From positions 1 through 6,964 of the forward strand of contig JAEYNI010000034.1 in assembly GCA_023412635.1 (NCBI GenBank): DNA of 6,964 bases, in the 5' to 3' direction. Shown here one piece after another: positions 4,977 through 6,964 of this stretch (positions within the stretch are counted from its first letter, which is position 1; every line of letters begins with the position of its first letter). The notes below the pieces were generated by a model. That model made no database searches and was not told where the DNA came from. It worked only from the letters and a program-made list of their open reading frames with translations. This DNA comes from Bacillota bacterium. Lineage in GTDB: Bacteria > Bacillota > Clostridia > Acetivibrionales > DSM-1351. Both the position numbers and the translations under genes were made by a program.

Positions 4977-6020
4977 CTACTTTACATACTTTTCAGTAAA
5001 TTCCCTGACCTTATTTTTATAGCCGGTTACATCAGTATCCAAGGAGTTCCCGTGACCTGCGCCTTGAACAATATATATATCCTTTTCACTGGCGGAAGCC
5101 TCAAAAAGCTCATAAACCATACTGGTGGGGACAAATTTATCGGAATCTCCGTGAATAAACAAAGTCGGAGTTTTGCTCTTTTTTACCTGCTCCAGTGCCG
5201 AGGCTTCCGCGAAGGAGTAGCCCGCTCTGAGCTTGGTTAGAAGACTGGTACTGTTCAATATAGGAAAGGCGGGCAGCTTATACAGTCTTTTGAGTTGGTA
5301 CTCCAGCTCGGCCCAAACAGAGGTATAGGAACAATCTGATACTATTGCCTTAACAGCCTCCGGTAACATTTCACCGCCAGCCATTAAAACCGTGGCCCCT
5401 CCCATAGAAACTCCGTGAAGTACAACCTGAGATTTCTCACCAACTTTATTTATAATAAAGTCAATCCACCTTAAGTAATCATTTCTGTCAGCCCAGCCAA
5501 AGCCGATATAGTCACCCTCGCTATTCCCGTGGCCTCTGTCATCGGGAAGCAGTACATTGTAACCGAGATCATAATAGATTTTTGCATATGACTCCATCCA
5601 CATACCCTTTGATGAATAGCCATGAGCTAAAATAGCAGTCTTATCAGTAGGTGTGGTGGCTGCAAGGTAATACCCCATAAGCCTTAGCCCGTCTTCTGTA
5701 GTTACAGAAACCTCTTCGTAAGGCTGCTTGTTGAACCAGTCTACTTCTACAAGGTCTTCCTGCTGGGTGCTATTTACTTCTACCATGTCTTCCTGCTGAG
5801 CGCTATATACTTTTGCATCAGCGGTGACTGCTCCATCCACTTGTCCGGCAGAAGAGGCGACGCTCTCAACAGATACCGAATTTAAAAGAGCGCTGTCCTG
5901 GGACAGAAAGTCTTTCTTGTTTCGGGCAACGGAAATATTATAAAAGTAAAAACTTGCTCCAATATTTGTAACTAAAATTATTATAAGCAAAACGGCTATA
6001 ATCTTTAAGAACATTTTCAT
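4977..6020 (-). CDS. Membrane-anchored alpha/beta hydrolase
   Basis: The 347-residue protein begins with one hydrophobic segment (about 5-27) that has no lipobox, so it is probably held outside the membrane by an uncleaved anchor. A low-complexity linker rich in Ser, Ala, Gln and Glu follows (about 40-95) and holds two 11-residue repeats. Residues 100-345 are an alpha/beta hydrolase of the BAAT/YqkD-like group: oxyanion region AHGYSSKG, DDRGHGNSEG, nucleophile elbow HGVSMGG (Ser205), acid in HGDSDKFVP (likely Asp294) and His323 in GAGHGNS. The likely reaction is hydrolysis of an ester, thioester or amide; the substrate is unknown. The ATG is supported by AGGGGG five bases upstream. A promoter candidate precedes it, and the cyclase gene lies 103 bp downstream on the same strand without obvious functional linkage. 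Confidence 0.92.
   Translation of the reverse strand: MKMFLKIIAVLLIIILVTNIGASFYFYNISVARNKKDFLSQDSALLNSVSVESVASSAGQVDGAVTADAKVYSAQQEDMVEVNSTQQEDLVEVDWFNKQPYEEVSVTTEDGLRLMGYYLAATTPTDKTAILAHGYSSKGMWMESYAKIYYDLGYNVLLPDDRGHGNSEGDYIGFGWADRNDYLRWIDFIINKVGEKSQVVLHGVSMGGATVLMAGGEMLPEAVKAIVSDCSYTSVWAELEYQLKRLYKLPAFPILNSTSLLTKLRAGYSFAEASALEQVKKSKTPTLFIHGDSDKFVPTSMVYELFEASASEKDIYIVQGAGHGNSLDTDVTGYKNKVREFTEKYVK
5739..5804 (-). repeat. 33-bp tandem duplication in hydrolase linker
   Basis: Two adjacent 33-bp units (5739-5771 and 5772-5804) are identical at 27 positions by my count. They encode SAQQEDMVEVN (residues 73-83) and STQQEDLVEVD (84-94). The unit is a whole number of codons, so copy number could change without breaking the frame. 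It lengthens the acidic, flexible spacer between the membrane anchor and the catalytic domain. Confidence 0.9.
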
Positions 6021-6077
6021 GACAACCCCCTAAGAGAAGGGCTTGAGACCCCAATAATTAAACTGAAATTATATTTA

Positions 6078-6106
6078 ATTATACAATTCTTAGCCATCAG
6101 AAGCAA
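6078..6106 (-). promoter_or_regulatory. Candidate promoter of the hydrolase gene
   Basis: On the minus strand, TTGCTT (6101-6106) is followed after 17 bases by a perfect TATAAT (6078-6083), about 57 bases before the start codon. A second TATAAT lies just downstream (about 6068-6073) but lacks a good -35. The -35 is weak, so this is moderate support only. Confidence 0.5.
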
Positions 6107-6137
6107 CAAAACGAGGGGTGGCAGTTAATTCCTCCCC
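6104..6137 (-). terminator. Possible weak terminator of the LysR-type gene
   Basis: Read on the minus strand, GGGGAGG (6131-6137) and CCACCCC (6115-6121) can pair with one mismatch around a nine-base loop, followed by TCGTTTTGTTG. It begins 13 bases after the stop codon of the LysR-type gene. The stem is short and the T-run is interrupted, so it is a weak candidate. It would separate this gene from the hydrolase gene. Confidence 0.4.
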
Positions 6138-6150
6138 ATATGGGCAAGCC

Positions 6151-6964
6151 CTAGAATTCTGATGTTTCAAGGTAATCCAGGTTGCTGATCAGGACCTTTA
6201 CCGCGGAGGATAAAGGTACATTTTTCAACCAGGTAACGCCTATATATCTGGATGGGATTTTCTCTACTGGCTTAATTTCGTAGAGCGTACCTTTTTCCAG
6301 TTCATCCTCGATGAAATTTCTTATTACACAAGCAATACCGAAATCATACTTTGCAAACTGCAGCAGTAAATCAATATTACCGAGCTCAAAATCAGGTACT
6401 GCTTCGGTTGAATTGGCCTTAAAATACTTATTAATGAATGCTCTTGAGTTGCTGCTTTTTTCAAGTAAAAGCAAAGGGTGTCTGACAATTTCCTTCAAGG
6501 GCTGCATTTGCTTACTCAGGAACGAGTATTTGTCACCGGCAACAAAGCAATCCTGTACTTTGATGATGTTCTGGAAGTTTAGCTGGTCATCCCTGTAGGG
6601 CAAATTTATTATTCCAAAGTCTATTTTTCCAGCCTTGAGGAGTGAAATTATCCCTGGAGTAGTCGGACATATTACATTAACCTTGATTCCGGGGTGGAGT
6701 GTCTTGAAAAGCTTAAGGTAAGGGACCAGATAATACTTGCAGATTGTATCGCTTACGCCTATTCTCACCTCACCCTCCAGAAGATTGTTGATATCTTTAA
6801 TTCTGCTTTCGCCGGCTGCTATAAAGTTAAAAGCCTTCTCAATATACTTGTATAAAATTTCCCCTTCAGGAGTCAGTTTTACACCTTTTGAGGTTCTGAA
6901 AAAAAGAGTGCAACGAAGAGAATCCTCAAGCTGTTGAATTGATCTGCTGACAGCCGGCTGCGTA
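6151..6964 (-). CDS. LysR-type transcriptional regulator, N-terminus off the window
   Basis: The open frame continues without a stop to the right edge, giving 270 visible residues. Roughly 25-30 N-terminal residues of a typical 290-300-residue LysR protein are missing. The visible part starts inside the helix-turn-helix (QPAVSRSIQQLEDSL), then FFRTSKGVKLTPEGE of the wing and the linker helix. The effector-binding domain starts near visible residue 63 (GEVRIGVSDTICKYYLVPYL). A GTG at 6768 lies at that junction and is not the real start, because the DNA-binding domain is encoded in frame upstream of it. LysR regulators usually control a divergent neighbour, which here would be beyond the right edge. 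The ligand cannot be told from the sequence. The following hydrolase gene is 130 bp away and is probably a separate unit. Confidence 0.93.
   Translation of the reverse strand, partial: TQPAVSRSIQQLEDSLRCTLFFRTSKGVKLTPEGEILYKYIEKAFNFIAAGESRIKDINNLLEGEVRIGVSDTICKYYLVPYLKLFKTLHPGIKVNVICPTTPGIISLLKAGKIDFGIINLPYRDDQLNFQNIIKVQDCFVAGDKYSFLSKQMQPLKEIVRHPLLLLEKSSNSRAFINKYFKANSTEAVPDFELGNIDLLLQFAKYDFGIACVIRNFIEDELEKGTLYEIKPVEKIPSRYIGVTWLKNVPLSSAVKVLISNLDYLETSEF

Noticed and set aside
6766..6768. GTG as start of a short 205-residue substrate-binding protein.
   Set aside because: The same frame continues upstream through an unmistakable LysR helix-turn-helix and wing to the window edge, so the gene is simply cut by the window.
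3647..6964. A single functional operon of LysR regulator, hydrolase and cyclase.
   Set aside because: The gaps are 130 and 103 bp, a promoter candidate and a possible terminator lie in the first gap, and the three functions have no evident common pathway.

Overview
The window reads as ordinary chromosome from a low-GC Gram-positive bacterium, most likely a mesophilic clostridium of the Ruminiclostridium/Clostridium type. This is inferred from the AT-rich intergenic DNA, strong GGAGG-like ribosome sites, Bacillota-style promoters, and a PadR regulator paired with a small membrane gene. I see no phage, insertion sequence, CRISPR array, tRNA or rRNA. The window holds eight protein genes. Seven are complete and one LysR-type gene runs off the right edge.

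Left part (1-1977, minus strand): a TetR-family repressor gene is followed 48 bp downstream by an aldo/keto reductase gene, and two stacked hairpins follow the reductase, one of them a good intrinsic terminator. The tetR promoter has a perfect extended -10 box, with a CTACC-N4-GGTAG palindrome lying on the expected transcription start. The pair therefore looks like a self-repressed operon that responds to some small molecule.

Middle part (1914-3585, plus strand): a divergent unit encodes a PadR-type regulator and a four-helix membrane protein. The membrane gene starts inside the last codons of padR, at a GTG with its own strong ribosome site. The padR promoter sits between the arms of a perfect 9-bp inverted repeat, and a second perfect inverted repeat covers the start region. 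Next comes a gene for a small protein with a GreA/GreB C-terminal domain. Its own strong promoter leads straight into a 16-bp-stem terminator-like hairpin before the gene begins, which suggests attenuation. A further hairpin lies between this gene and the convergent cyclase gene.

Right part (3647-6964, minus strand): there is a multi-spanning membrane diguanylate cyclase (intact GGEEF, no I-site), an N-terminally anchored alpha/beta hydrolase with a 33-bp tandem repeat in its linker, and a partial LysR-type regulator. These three look like separate or loosely linked units rather than one pathway.

The window has no clearly new multi-gene system. The most notable features are regulatory: two repressor genes with operator-like palindromes placed on their own promoters, and a Gre-domain gene with a terminator hairpin in its leader.
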